Positions 33,177 through 43,158 of a stretch of DNA of 64,000 bases are shown here, in pieces. Under the pieces are notes generated by a model that was not told where the DNA came from, did not search any database, and saw only the letters and a list, made by a program, of their open reading frames with translations. Position numbers and translations under genes: made by a program. Position 1 is the stretch's first letter; every line of letters begins with the position of its first letter. The DNA comes from Episyrphus balteatus (lineage: Eukaryota > Arthropoda > Insecta > Diptera > Syrphidae), in the NCBI RefSeq assembly GCF_945859705.1, contig NC_079136.1, positions 99,299,051-99,363,050 of the forward strand, in the 5' to 3' direction.

Positions 33177-33622
33177 TTTGTTTTTTTGCTAAAAATGATT
33201 ATTGGTAGGAGACAAATGTTTTACTGGATTGGTTTAAGCAAGAAGTGCTCTTATGATTTTTTTATAAGATAGAAAAAGTCTGTTAACTTCGAAGCTATAT
33301 TCCGTAGATGTTCTGTACATACCTATTGATGATGTTATTTTATTATTTTATACTTTGTTATGAAATTAATCACATAAGTTGCATCACTTTCGGTGGCACG
33401 TCACAGTCTTTCAGTTCTTTTCTTTTCATGGTTTTAGGTTTTCCCAACAGATCCAGACAATTCCCCCACATGTCTTTTTGGTCTGAAGACTTGCTATACT
33501 TTATTTTTTTATATTTTAAACTCGTATCTATTTCCGTTATTTTGTTTGCTCCAAGACTGTTATTTAAACAGTTTTCATTATTATATTTTAATTTTTTTTA
33601 CTTTTTTTTTAAATCTTACGAA
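33177..33622. other. Upstream region of the glue-like gene at 33771
   Basis: From about 33350 it is paralogous to the upstream region of the gene at 25555 and, from 33530, to that of the gene at 13030 (TATTTTGTTTGCTCCAAGAC). The 116-codon frame at 33308-33658 lies in this promoter-distal repeat and is not considered a gene. Confidence 0.6.
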
Positions 33623-33751
33623 TGCAAACAATGTAGTTCAAAACATATTTATTTTTGATCACATGGGTTTGAAATGTACAATGCAAACAATATTTTAGAG
33701 ATTTGCAGAGTATAAAAGGACAGAAATTGGATCTGTTTCGACATAATCAGT
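33623..33751 (+). promoter_or_regulatory. Promoter of the glue-like gene at 33771
   Basis: TGCAAACA sites are at 33623-33630 and 33682-33689, GATCACATGG between them, TATAAAAG at 33711-33718 and TCAGT at 33747-33751, again 36 bp from the TATA start. Confidence 0.78.
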
Positions 33752-33770
33752 TGATTTGACTACGAAGAAC

Positions 33771-34337
33771 ATGGCTGGAAAACTTACTTTAACTTTAGTA
33801 CTTGTAGTGCTTATGGCAGTTATTGCTGCTTCTCAAGGACCTCCTGGACGTGGACCTCCTCAGGGTAGACCTCAGGGTAGACCTCAGGGTGGACCACCAC
33901 AGGGCGGACCACCACAGGGTGGACCTCCACAGCGTGGACCACCACAGGGTGGACCACCACAGGGTGGACCACCACAGCGTGGACCACCACAGGGTGGACC
34001 TCAGGGTGGACCCGGTGGAGCACGAGGACCACCACCTCCCCCCGGACGTGGACCTGGTGGCCCCAATGGACCAAAACCTAAACCATCAACAACTGCAGCA
34101 CCTGAGACAGCGACAGCAACATCAACTGCAGCTCCAGCAGTATCATCAACTGCAGCAGCTGAGGTTGTATCATCAACTGCAGCTCCAGCAGTATCATCAA
34201 CTGCAGCAGCTGAGGTTGTATCATCAACTGCAGCTCCAGAAATAACATCAACATCAACTGCAGCTCCAGAAATAACATCAACATCAACTGAAGCTCCAGA
34301 AATAACTTCAACATCTGAAGCTCCAGCCACAAAATAA
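33771..34337 (+). CDS. Secreted PPQGG-repeat, mucin-tailed glue-like protein (gene 4)
   Basis: The 188-residue protein starts at the ATG at 33771. Residues 1-20 (MAGKLTLTLVLVVLMAVIAA) are the family signal peptide, followed by SQGPPGRGPP. Pentapeptide repeats GPPQG/GPPQR fill about residues 25-80. A GPGGPNGPKPKP linker shared with genes 1 and 3 leads to a Ser/Thr/Ala/Pro tail (SSTAAPAVSSTAAAEVV, EITSTSTAAP) ending SEAPATK, almost as in gene 1. AATAAA lies near 34415. Genes 1 and 4 share head, linker and tail but have different repeat cores, which is why they are read as paralogs with a swapped or re-expanded middle. Role inferred as a secreted adhesive or mucin. Confidence 0.85.
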   Translation: MAGKLTLTLVLVVLMAVIAASQGPPGRGPPQGRPQGRPQGGPPQGGPPQGGPPQRGPPQGGPPQGGPPQRGPPQGGPQGGPGGARGPPPPPGRGPGGPNGPKPKPSTTAAPETATATSTAAPAVSSTAAAEVVSSTAAPAVSSTAAAEVVSSTAAPEITSTSTAAPEITSTSTEAPEITSTSEAPATK

Positions 34338-34502
34338 GTATCTACAACAATCTTGTAAAAAAATGATAAATACTTCTAAAAATTAAATACATAATTTGGA
34401 TGATACTTTTCTTGAATAAAAAAAAATCTAGCAGAATTTAGAAATTTTTTGTTACTAAATTCCAACTCATTGATGAGGTTATTTTACAAAAATGCTACTA
34501 AG

Positions 34503-35685
34503 CAGTGTTGCCAGAGAGTTTTAGAGGCAAGGAGCCATATTAAAGAAATCTTGGAGCCAAAAATCGCCAATTTCAAAAATTGTTTTTAAAAACTTATATG
34601 TATTTTGTACCATTTTTAAAAATTTTTTTTCAATTTTTTTTTTTTTTTTAAACTTTAAATTAAATTATTTTATGATAATATAAACAAAAACTATAAGGTT
34701 TAATGGAATAAACGCATTTTTCCCATCATGATCAATAATATTTAGAATACTAGCTGTGTTTAATTTTCCTCGTGATCCAGATCAGATCATTGTATTTATT
34801 TGCGAAACAGTAAGAAAACAAAATCTTCCATTTGTTGTAAAATAAAACACAACTATTGCATGTTTCGTCATTGAATTGACTCAAATATCCATTTTATAAA
34901 TAGGACTTTGTCATAATATACCTACTTTAGTTAAATCTAAATTTTCTTTTTGAAACATTAGATTCATTAAATTTGTTTCTTTGAGTATACGTCTCAAAAA
35001 TATTAAGTACAAAAGATTTGATTCGTCTGATAGGTAACATATTGAATATACGACATAGTTCGAGTTGTAAAGCACCGTTCTTTTGTATGAGCCATTTCAA
35101 AATGTTTTGTTAGTTCACAGATCTTAAAATTTTTTTAAACTAAAAATCGGTGTTATAATTGATGAGCTCAAACATTTTTTTATAATAACTCGATGACGGG
35201 GATTGTGGAAAAGTGGAAACAAAATATATGAATAATAAGAAGAAAAGGAAAACGTAAACAAGAATTTGTTTTTGTTTTATGGACTTTATGAAATAATTTC
35301 AATTTGATGTTCTGTTTGTATTTGTAGTTGATGATTACCAACATTTGTATATTTTACAGTCACTGTAAACTATATTATTTTAGGGGAATTTGATTAAATT
35401 CGTGCACCCAAAAAGAATATTGCCCGTGGAATAATATGGAAGTATGTAAATTCTCAATTGCGCTATTCAGCAAGATGTCAGATTCTACTTCGAAGGTGTG
35501 ATCATAATAAAATAAAAATAGATCAAGTTCTTTTATTATAAAAGTTAATTTTGAAAGAGCCAAAAATCGCCAAATTGAAAACTTAAGGAGCCAAATTTTG
35601 ATAAATCGGAAATCAGAATTTGAAGGAGCCGGAGAAAACTTGAAGGAGCCGGTTTGGCTATAAATAGCCGGTCCTGGCAACACTG
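34503..35685. mobile_element. hAT-type MITE just downstream of gene 4
   Basis: The 1,183-bp element begins CAGTGTTGCCAG and ends CTGGCAACACTG. CTACTAAG flanks both ends (34495-34502, 35686-35693), an exact 8-bp TSD. AAGGAGCC and GAGCCAAAAATCGCCAA repeats occur near both ends. No transposase frame is seen; the 121-codon minus frame at 35375-35740 crosses the element end. It lies about 80 bp past the likely poly-A signal of gene 4. Confidence 0.9.
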
Positions 35686-35693
35686 CTACTAAG

Positions 35694-36660
35694 TCGATTG
35701 GTGCATTTCTGAGAAAACGGCAACACTGGTCGGTTTTCATTTTTTTAAAATTTAACTCGAAAACTCGAATTTAAAATGGTTCAAAGAAATCCTTTGAAAC
35801 ATACAACTGTTATTTTTTTTTTATTAAGAAACGACAGAAGTGTACCTTCCTTTTCAAAAATTAGCAAGACTTTAAAATCGATAAAAAGTTAATAATTGAT
35901 TAGTTTTAGATTTTTAAAGCAAACAGGATTGATTATACCTGTATATAAACTAAGTATGACAAAAAAAGGATTAATTGCATCCTGATGGCCTTGTGTGCAA
36001 TTTTGTGTAAGTGTATTTTTTAAAATATGGATCGAATGGATAGACGGACAGCCATTAGACTTGGTCTATTGCAAAGAAGAACATGTATGTAATAAGAACT
36101 TTTTAACTGTATTCAATAGCCTAAATTAGCAGTTCTTGTTAAACCAACCATCAACGAAAAGTTTCGCTTGAAAAACGAAAATCATCTAAACGGGCCGGTT
36201 GACCGGTTCCCAGCTTAGTCTGAAATATGTCTTTCGGTTCCTCTTAGAAAAACAAAATACATATTAAATTTCGAGAAATTTGACTTTAATTAGAGCAATA
36301 TTTTAAAAACTGTTTTTCATACAGAATAGCAGTTATTCTCAAAAACTTAAAAAATGCTTAAAAGCTTAAAAAACTCAACGTTGACATGATTTAAGTAGGA
36401 CATGAACATTTTAAATACCTACTGTTGTTTTGTATTATATTCCGAAGTATGAACCTATAAAAGAAATGTAAGCACACGCTATTTTTTGTTTGTTTATTTT
36501 TCTAAGATAAAGAAATATAGTTCAGGTTTTATGTATAAGTTTCATTAAACTGTTTTAAGAAAATAGACATTTTTACTTTTTATCTGCGACTTCCTATATA
36601 GTTTAGTTATGTTGTTTAAAAACATGTTTACCTTGTAGGTATCACCTGTAAGTGTGTACC
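35694..36660. other. AT-rich intergenic DNA
   Basis: No gene is supported. From about 36500 the sequence resembles the upstream region of the gene at 47417 (ATAAGTTTCATTAAACTG-like, TAGGTATCACC), marking a second promoter subgroup. Confidence 0.55.
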
Positions 36661-36666
36661 TAACAA

Positions 36667-36764
36667 TGTTTATTTAATTAAAAAAAAAAAATATATACAA
36701 ATGTGAACATAAAGTTTTGCAGAGTATAAAAGGGAGGAAATTTGAATGTTTTGACATAACGAGT
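36667..36764 (+). promoter_or_regulatory. Promoter of the interrupted glue-like gene at 36782
   Basis: TGTTTATTTAA (36667-36677) is a forkhead-type site shared with the gene at 47417. TTTTGCAGAGTATAAAAGGG places the TATA box at 36725-36732. GACATAACGAGTT near 36753-36765 takes the place of the shared start motif. Confidence 0.72.
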
Positions 36765-36781
36765 TAACTGGTGACACGAAC

Positions 36782-38256
36782 ATGGCAGCAAAACTTACTT
36801 TAACTTTGGTGGTAGTAGTTCTAATGGCAGTGGTTGCTTCTTCGCAACGATCTGGTCCACCTAGTGGTGGTCCACCTCTCAAGTAGCACACTGGTGTATT
36901 AATTGGTGTAAATTCATTAGTTTTTGTGTAAAATTGAGAAATTTGAATAAAATGGTGTATTTATCAAAAAAGATGGTATACAAATTTTACCATCATCTTT
37001 TCTGTGCAAAATTTCAACATTTCTTTTAAGATTCCGTGCAAAAAATACGCCGATATTCAATTGTTTTTATAATACACCATTATTGGTGCATAAAATTATT
37101 AGCTTCTCAAATGAACCGAAACGGTATATTTTGTACACTCTCTTTGGTGTAGGAAGTACACCCTGTGGACATAAAATTCACCAGACTGCATAAGTGGGAG
37201 ACGTCATATTTTTCCATGGCCGCTATTAAATAATGAAGACAGCGATTAATTATTTTACTATAATAGTACTATATTGGCCTAATTATCCCGCATTCTTACT
37301 TTTTTTTCGATTCGTTTATATTATAATAAGAGAACGCTTCTAAAAAAAATGTAAAAACAACAACAAAAATTATTATTTTTGAAAAACTGATTTTTAAAAT
37401 CGAAAAAAAAAATCATTAATTCATTGAAATTTTTGAGGCGCTCGATTTTTAGACGGGGTAGTATCTAAAATCAGTAGATGGAATTCGTTTCGTTCTTAAA
37501 TTAGGCACTCAAATTCATATTTAATCATTAGTTAATTGTATTGTGATAGAGAATAATTTATTTTCATTTATTTCATAAGAAATAGTGTACATTTTAATTC
37601 ATCAAACTATTTAAGGTTAAAAAATAAACTTTGGTTCAAATTATAAATCAGAATAATTTAAATGGTGTATTTTATCCATAGATTTATTGTGTATTTTTCA
37701 ATTTCAAAGGAATAATTTTTCACAAAAAACCAGTTCATTTTTTATACCACTAGCTCTATTTATATACCAAAATCGGTTTAATTTTTTAACCAGCGGAGTT
37801 TATTATATACGAGATAATGGTATATTTTTTATATTCAAAATGCATATCACGAAAGTGCAAAAAATACTCCAAATATTTTGGTGTATTTTAGACTTTTGTG
37901 CTACTTGAGCTAGTATCCCACAAGCTGGTGGTGGACCACCTGGTGTTCAACCACCGGGTGCGCCCGCAGGTCCACGACCTGGAGGTGCCCAATCAGGACC
38001 CCCAGGTTTGCAAAGTGGACCCGGTGGTCCCCCTGGATCTGGTAGTCCGCAACGTGGACCCGGTGGTACCCCTGTATCCGGTGGCCCTCTACGTGGAATC
38101 GGTGGTTCATCTCCACCTCCACCCAGGAAACCAAAAACTTCAACTGCAGCTCCTAAGACAACAACAACAACAACAACTGCAGCTCCTGATACAACAACAT
38201 CAACAACAACTGCAGTTCCTGATACAACAACATCAACAACGACTGCCTCTCCATAA
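36782..38256 (+). pseudogene. Glue-like secreted protein interrupted by a transposon (gene 5)
   Basis: The ATG at 36782 opens a family signal peptide (MAAKLTLTLVVVVLMAVVAS) followed by SQRSGPPSGGPP. After 32 codons the frame enters the element at 36878 and meets TAG at 36884-36886. The gene resumes at 37910-37912 in the matching frame: SIPQAGGGPPGVQPPG, Gly/Pro blocks (GGPPGSGSPQRGPGGTP), then TSTAAPKTTTTTTTAAP and TTTAVP units ending TTTASP and TAA at 38254-38256. Without the 1,034-bp segment one continuous frame of about 147 codons exists. AATAAA signals follow near 38318-38332. The coding sequence on both sides shows no other lesion, so the insertion is recent or the gene is still expressed through splicing. 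Confidence 0.85.
36878..37909. mobile_element. 1,032-bp element with CTCAAGTAGCACA inverted ends, inside gene 5
   Basis: CTCAAGTAGCACA (36878-36890) and TGTGCTACTTGAG (37897-37909) are perfect 13-bp inverted repeats exactly at the points where gene coding stops and resumes. CT lies on both sides (36876-36877, 37910-37911), a possible 2-bp TSD. TGGTGTA or its complement TACACCA recurs many times near both ends and through the element, like subterminal transposase-binding repeats. No transposase is visible. Its superfamily is not recognised. Confidence 0.82.
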
Positions 38257-39169
38257 ATTTTGATTGATAAGAAAAACTAGTAATACGAAACAATTGATTA
38301 ATCACTCTGTTTTAAAATAAAAAAAATAAAATTTGTATCTAAAAATGTTTTGGATTTATTTGCTAACAAGTTGGCTCAAGAACAACATTAAACATTGAAA
38401 TACATTACATACTTCCATAACTCGAACTTCCTTAATTCGAAGTCTCTATAAGTCGAAGTTTTTTTGAGCACTTTGCGTATAAAATAGTTTATAGATATTT
38501 TCATTTCTTTATGTCGAAGTTTCTCTAACTCGAATTTTTCTTCTTCCATTTTGAGAGTTCGACTTCGACTTATAGAAATTCCACTGTGTTTAAATTTATA
38601 AGTAAGTGCCTTTCAAGTATCGTCAGATAGTTTAATATACGTAACAAATTTTGTTGGTGCTTCTTGTCGGAAAATGGGCAAATATTGTTAAAAAATTAGT
38701 GGTGTCAAATTTGACGATCAAATTTTAGTACCATTTTAATCAAAATCGTTTTTGGGAAATTAAACATTTCTAAAAGTGGTATATGAAAAGTACCGTTCTT
38801 TTTCGTCCAACAAAATTACTGTGAGAGGCAGCGCACTGCTCGTCGTTTATACGATTTCGTTGTGCTATTTTTGTATATTTATTTTCGTGCCGGATCAGCA
38901 GCGACCTAGGCTTAAAGAAAAAAAAAAAAATTGAGGGGAAAACGGGAGTGATTTTGATGTTTATTTCGTGATAACTGCGGTTCAATCACTCCCATAGTGC
39001 AAGGAGGGTAGCTTCTATACTTTGAAAGTATCAATCTAGAGTAGGGAGAGTGCTTCGTGTGCTTCCTACCGAAAGCTTACACCCGTACGCCGCCCCTGCG
39101 CCGTACCACTTAACACCTTTTCAGAAACTTATGTATCTCAATTGACATAAGGTATTGAGAGAAGATTTT
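38257..39169. other. Intergenic DNA with a pogo-like MITE relic
   Basis: About 38405-38588 carries TCGAAG/CTCGAACTT motifs in inverted order (CCATAACTCGAAC ... GTTCGACTTCGACTTATAG), as in pogo/Tigger termini. The rest shows no gene. Confidence 0.42.
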
Positions 39170-39850
39170 TGTCAAACGTTACTACTTACAGATGCCGCTG
39201 AACAAAACTATTTTGAAAGGATATTCCAGACAGATGAAGCACTGTTTCCACATTTAGCATTATAGGAATACTACCAATCCACACAACAATAAACAAAATA
39301 GATCATAAAAACCGTAATCCGACCCCGGTTTTTGAAATTCACTATTAATTTAGATTTATACATGGAGTTCCTACGAGACCTTTTGTACGATTTGATGAAC
39401 AACGTTCCCTTGGCCATGGCAGATAATTGAAAAAAACCAGCAAGATGGTGCTCCAGTACACTACATTTTAACAGTAAGAAACCGGCTAAAAGATGACCGT
39501 TGCATCGGATAGATTTTTAAGCATAAGGACATAAACAAAAAATACCAAGACTGGAAACTTTCGTACGTCTTTCCTCCCAAAACCCTTTTGTGAACTGTGT
39601 TGTCTGTGAATACATGTGAAAGCCACCACGTTGGTAAATGACGTTAACACGCACACATTTTTAGATTCACGACATTCACTACACATCGGACACGAACACA
39701 ACGATAGGTTCACGACATTCACCACACCTCGCAGCTTGTAGGCAAACGTCAGTTGACCGCCGAGTTTCCAGTCTTGGTATTTTTTGTTTATGCATAAGGA
39801 TACACGAAGAATTGTGTTTACGTAGTGGAAATAGTATCTTTGGAACAACT
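39170..39850 (+). pseudogene. Degenerate mariner/Tc-like transposase fragment
   Basis: Disconnected frames recall a DDE transposase: FQTDEALF near 39215, FLRDLLYDLMNNVPLA near 39365-39415, and QQDGAPVHYILTVRNRL at about 39438-39490, the well-known QDGAPxH block around the second catalytic Asp. Stops and frameshifts separate them. A 263-bp insertion at 39530 interrupts the relic. It is non-functional. Confidence 0.65.
39530..39792. mobile_element. 263-bp MITE with 8-bp TSD inside the transposase relic
   Basis: CATAAACAAAAAATACCAAG at the left and its reverse complement at the right start inverted repeats of about 30 bp. CATAAGGA flanks both ends (39522-39529, 39793-39800). An internal GATTCACGACATTCAC / GGTTCACGACATTCAC direct repeat is present. 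The TSD length suggests hAT or a relative. Confidence 0.82.
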
Positions 39851-39889
39851 AAACGAAGGTATTTAAGTCGCTTGAGTCAAGTTTTAGGA

Positions 39890-40880
39890 AAATTTTGACA
39901 AGCATTATTAATAGCATCCTAGGTCCTACCCTGTATTTACTATACACAAGGGATATCCCAGTTGGGAATCACACCATAATGGCTACTTTTGCAGATGATA
40001 CCGCAATTTTGGTACCCGACAAATGTGTCTCTAGGGGAGCAGTAAAGCTGCAATATGCCGTCGACACAGTCAGAGATTGGACCGAAAAATGGCGTATCAA
40101 ACTCAATGAAACAAAATCTTCACATATAAACTTTACAAATAAAAAGATAAACAATATTCCAATATTCATTAATAATCAAGCTGTACCTTACGCCAATACG
40201 GCCAAATACCTTGGAATGACTTTGGATGCAAAGCTAAAGTGGAAAGAGCACATCAAAAAGAAAAGAGAAGAACTAAACTTGAAATATAGAAAAATGTACT
40301 GGTTACTTGGTAACAACTCTGATTTATCAACCCAAAACAAAATAATGCTGTATGTATAATCAAGTACCTACTAAAGCCTGTTTGGACCTATGGTATCCAA
40401 TTATGGGGCTGTACAAAGAAAACAAATACCGAAATCATCCAAAAATTCCAAAACAAAGTCCTTCGTGGAATAATTAATGCACCTTGGTACATAAGAAATA
40501 GCGATCTACATCGTGACTTACAAATAGAAACGGTTAGGAAGTTGTTAAAAAATACGCTGTATCCCATAATCAGAGACTGCAATGTCATACCAATTCTGAA
40601 ATGGTGTCCGTCTTGAATACCAGAAACCATGTTCGGAGATTAAGAAGAACCAAGCCTCATGAGCTTATGGTCTAAAAAAACATGGGAAAGTATTAAAAGT
40701 TTAAACTTCCCCCAAAGTGATTTTACAAAGTTAAGAAAGAAAAATCTGATGTCGATCTCTCAAGATTGGTCCTGATAAAGAGGTGGTTTTAGTGGTTAAG
40801 AGTCCCACACTACTTGGTGTCGAATACTGCCAAGTGTCTTTTGAAGATTTCCTCCCGTCAAAAAAAAAAAAAAAAAAAAA
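39890..40880 (+). pseudogene. 5'-truncated Jockey-clade LINE copy with poly-A tail
   Basis: The fragment begins inside the reverse transcriptase at SILGPTLYLLYTRDIP, keeps the catalytic FADDTAIL (about 39985-40010) and runs to about 40359. A frameshift there leads into KPVWTYGIQLWGCTKKTN and NAPWYIRNSDLHRDLQI, the usual Jockey C-terminus, with further stops. The 3' UTR (AGAGTCCCACACTACTTGG) ends in a poly-A run at 40861-40880. It differs in sequence from the LINE at 3337, so it belongs to another Jockey family. No TSD was found. Confidence 0.87.
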
Positions 40881-41581
40881 GTTGGCTATTAAAAAGAAAT
40901 TTGTTCTCTGCCCGGATTCATTGTCGTTTAAAAAAACTGCACTAAAAAAAAAAAAAACAACCGGAAAAATTTCGAAAATTTTTTTTTCCATATTCAATCG
41001 TATAAAAGTTCCGCTTAAAAAACGTTTTCATCGTAAGATCTCAAAATTAAAAAGTTCATGTCATGAGTATGGACGCCTTATTTCACCCTCTATAGCAGGT
41101 TATTTTTCAAAGTCGCCAAAATTCTCCTTTTCCCCTTCTTTTAAAGTGAAAGTGCAGGCGAGGAAATGATGGTTGATCAGTTCGAAAATTTATGTTAATG
41201 GATGTGAATGTGACACATAAAACCCAAAAAATTATTTTTTATAAAAAGATGAAATCTTTTGGAAAAGAAGTAAAATATGGATAAGCGAAAAACGTGTTAA
41301 AAACAATAGGACAAATTCATAGTCATTTTTAGACCCCAGTTTATCTTAGACTAGGGTTTATCCAATTTTATTTGATTGAATAGAATAAACTCCTACTCCA
41401 GTCTTTATAAGAAGCTGCTTAGGCAGTGTCTATGAACATGGCGCAATGCTACGCTAAAAAAATTGTGGTCATACAAATAAAGAATCAAAAAGTCTATTTT
41501 AAATTCTTTACGTGAGTAAATAATATAGTGATGGAAACAAGAGGGCTTGGAACTAGTACCGAAACACCCTGTGAATAAAGT
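40881..41581. other. Non-coding DNA
   Basis: A lysine-rich open frame runs from the LINE tail to 41169 because of A-runs. It is not supported as a gene. Nothing else is recognised. Confidence 0.5.
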
Positions 41582-41591
41582 CCAATACCTG
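41582..41591. repeat. 10-bp direct repeat, left copy (possible TSD)
   Basis: CCAATACCTG recurs exactly at 42501-42510 on the other side of the TTAGG array plus LINE fragment. Confidence 0.7.
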
Positions 41592-41983
41592 TTAGGTTAG
41601 GTTAGGTTAGGTTAGGTTAGGTTAGGTTAGGTTAGGTTAGGTTAGGTTAGGTTAGGTTAGGTTAGGTTAGGTTAGGTTAGGTTAGGTTAGGTTAGGTTAG
41701 GTTAGGTTAGGTTAGGTTAGGTTAGGTTAGGTTAGGTTAGGTTAGGTTAGGTTAGGTTAGGTTAGGTTAGGTTAGGTTAGGTTAGGTTAGGTTAGGTTAG
41801 GTTAGGTTAGGTTAGGTTAGGTTAGGTTAGGTTAGGTTAGGTTAGGTCAGGTTAGGTTAGGTTAGGTTAGGTTAGGTTAGGTTAGGTTAGGTTAGGTTAG
41901 GTTAGGTTAGGTTAGGTTAGGTTAGGTTAGGTTAGGTTAGGTTAGGTTAGGTTAGGTTAGGTTAGGTTAGGTTAGGTTAGGTT
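41591..41983. repeat. (TTAGG)n array, about 78 units
   Basis: A continuous run of GTTAG units (the insect telomere unit TTAGG in another phase) covers about 393 bp. The only variant I see is one T-to-C change at 41848. It ends at GTTGAACGG, where the antisense LINE fragment begins. Confidence 0.96.
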
Positions 41984-42480
41984 GAACGGGGTGATAATCC
42001 GACAAGACTTGTTTTACTGCTTTCTGCTAAACTAAGGCATTCGCAAAGGAAGTGGTATGAGCCCCCTTCTGCCTCTTCGTCTTGACATCCTTTAAATAAG
42101 TCTGATGAGACAATACCCATTCTACTCATGTGTCATGTGGGTTCCCATTGAGTTGCGTCCTGTAAGGATACCGACCAAAAGGGACACTTAAGGCCTGCTT
42201 AGCTTAAGTATGGTTTCAGTTTTGTTCTTAAAAAGGATCGGCCACAGATTTCTTGAAACTTGACAGGTTTCAAGAGTTGACCATCTGTCATTTGCAGAGT
42301 TTAAAAAGCTTTGCTTTAGTCTGCTTTTTTCGTGCTCCATTGGCATAAGTACCCATACCTGCCCTTTCATTCCCCTGTATATCACGATGTCTTGGGACCC
42401 ATCGAAGGTTAACTGTGTTCGTTGTGCTAAGGGACCTGAGAATATTTCGACACTGGTCAACTAGTAGTTTCAACTTTGTA
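41984..42480 (-). pseudogene. LINE fragment: RNase H and C-terminal CCHC-type region
   Basis: On the minus strand from about 42478 the frame reads LLVDQCRNILRSLSTTNTVN, then LRWVPRHRDIQGNERAG, the C-terminal RNase H signature of I/R1-like LINEs (usual WVPGHxxIxGNExAD). After frame changes, LVGILTGRNSMGTHM and GCQDEEAEGGSYHFLCECL follow, the typical tail with its Cys/His cluster. The sequence stops abruptly at the TTAGG array, before the normal protein end. Both ends are therefore truncated. Confidence 0.8.
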
Positions 42481-42510
42481 AAAAAAAAAAAAAATATATA
42501 CCAATACCTG
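42481..42510. repeat. A14 run and right copy of the 10-bp direct repeat
   Basis: The A run at about 42480-42494, then TATATA, is followed by CCAATACCTG at 42501-42510. If the + strand is the retroposed strand, this is its poly-A tail. Confidence 0.6.
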
Positions 42511-42915
42511 TGGAATTCGGTAAAACTATTGCAGTTGGTATGATAACCAAGAACAAAAAGAGTTTATTCGAATATCTCAGGTGAAAAGGTGTTTTTTTTT
42601 CGAGAGAAATGAAAAGTGTGATTTTATAACTTAATTTTTGTTTCTCAAGAACAATGTTCGCATACGCATACCAATCTAATAGCATGTTTTAAATAAACTC
42701 AAAGAATAATATTTAGCAATTTCCATAAACGCCAAAATTTTTGCTGACACGCATTAAAGTCTAAGAATGTTCTGTTCTCTGTACCTTGTAATCCAAAGTA
42801 CCTATAAAGTAAACACACAAATTATTTTTCTGTTGGTTTTTCCAAAAACAAAAACAATTTAAACAGCTTTAAGCATAATATTGAAATATATACCTTATGT
42901 GAATACTGATCAGAG
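42511..42915. other. Intergenic DNA upstream of the gene at 42976
   Basis: No gene is seen. ACAATTTAAACAGC near 42854 is a weak forkhead-like match. Confidence 0.45.
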
Positions 42916-42956
42916 TATAAAAGGGATGCATGTGGAATTCTTTCGACATAACCAGT
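42916..42956 (+). promoter_or_regulatory. Core promoter of the gene at 42976
   Basis: TATAAAAG lies at 42916-42923 and CGACATAACCAGTT at about 42945-42957, with the CCAGT core 36 bp after the TATA start, as at the other family genes. Confidence 0.75.
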
Positions 42957-42975
42957 TTACTTTGAAACGATCAAC

Positions 42976-43158
42976 ATGAAAGTTACATTTATTTTAATTT
43001 TGGCACTAATAGTATTAATGGCTGTTTTTGCGTCCTCGGAACCAGCAAAAGGTAGTCCATCTCGGCGACCAAGAACTACTCGCCGGACAGGTGGCCCAAA
43101 GGGACGCGGTAGTCCCAGACCAAAATCATCAACATCGACTGCTGCTCCTGCTTCCTGA
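42976..43158 (+). CDS. Short basic secreted protein of the glue-like family (gene 6)
   Basis: The 60-residue protein has a signal peptide (MKVTFILILALIVLMAVFAS) ending SE instead of SQ. The mature part of about 40 residues is very basic (RRPRTTRRTGG, KGRGSPRPK) and ends STSTAAPAS, the family tail. It has no repeat core. It may be a degenerate member that lost its repeats, or a small cationic partner that binds acidic mucins. Codon frame and promoter are intact, so it is probably expressed. AATAAA lies near 43235, followed by CAACAATCGATTAATGAC, which resembles the 3' flank of genes 5 and 7. Confidence 0.78.
   Translation: MKVTFILILALIVLMAVFASSEPAKGSPSRRPRTTRRTGGPKGRGSPRPKSSTSTAAPAS

Noticed and set aside
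40783..41169. Lysine-rich 128-codon frame
   Set aside because: It begins in a LINE 3' UTR and runs through poly-A tracts. No homology or promoter is visible.
41591..41983. True chromosome end
   Set aside because: Unique sequence and genes continue on both sides for over 20 kb, and the array is enclosed by direct repeats, so it is interstitial.
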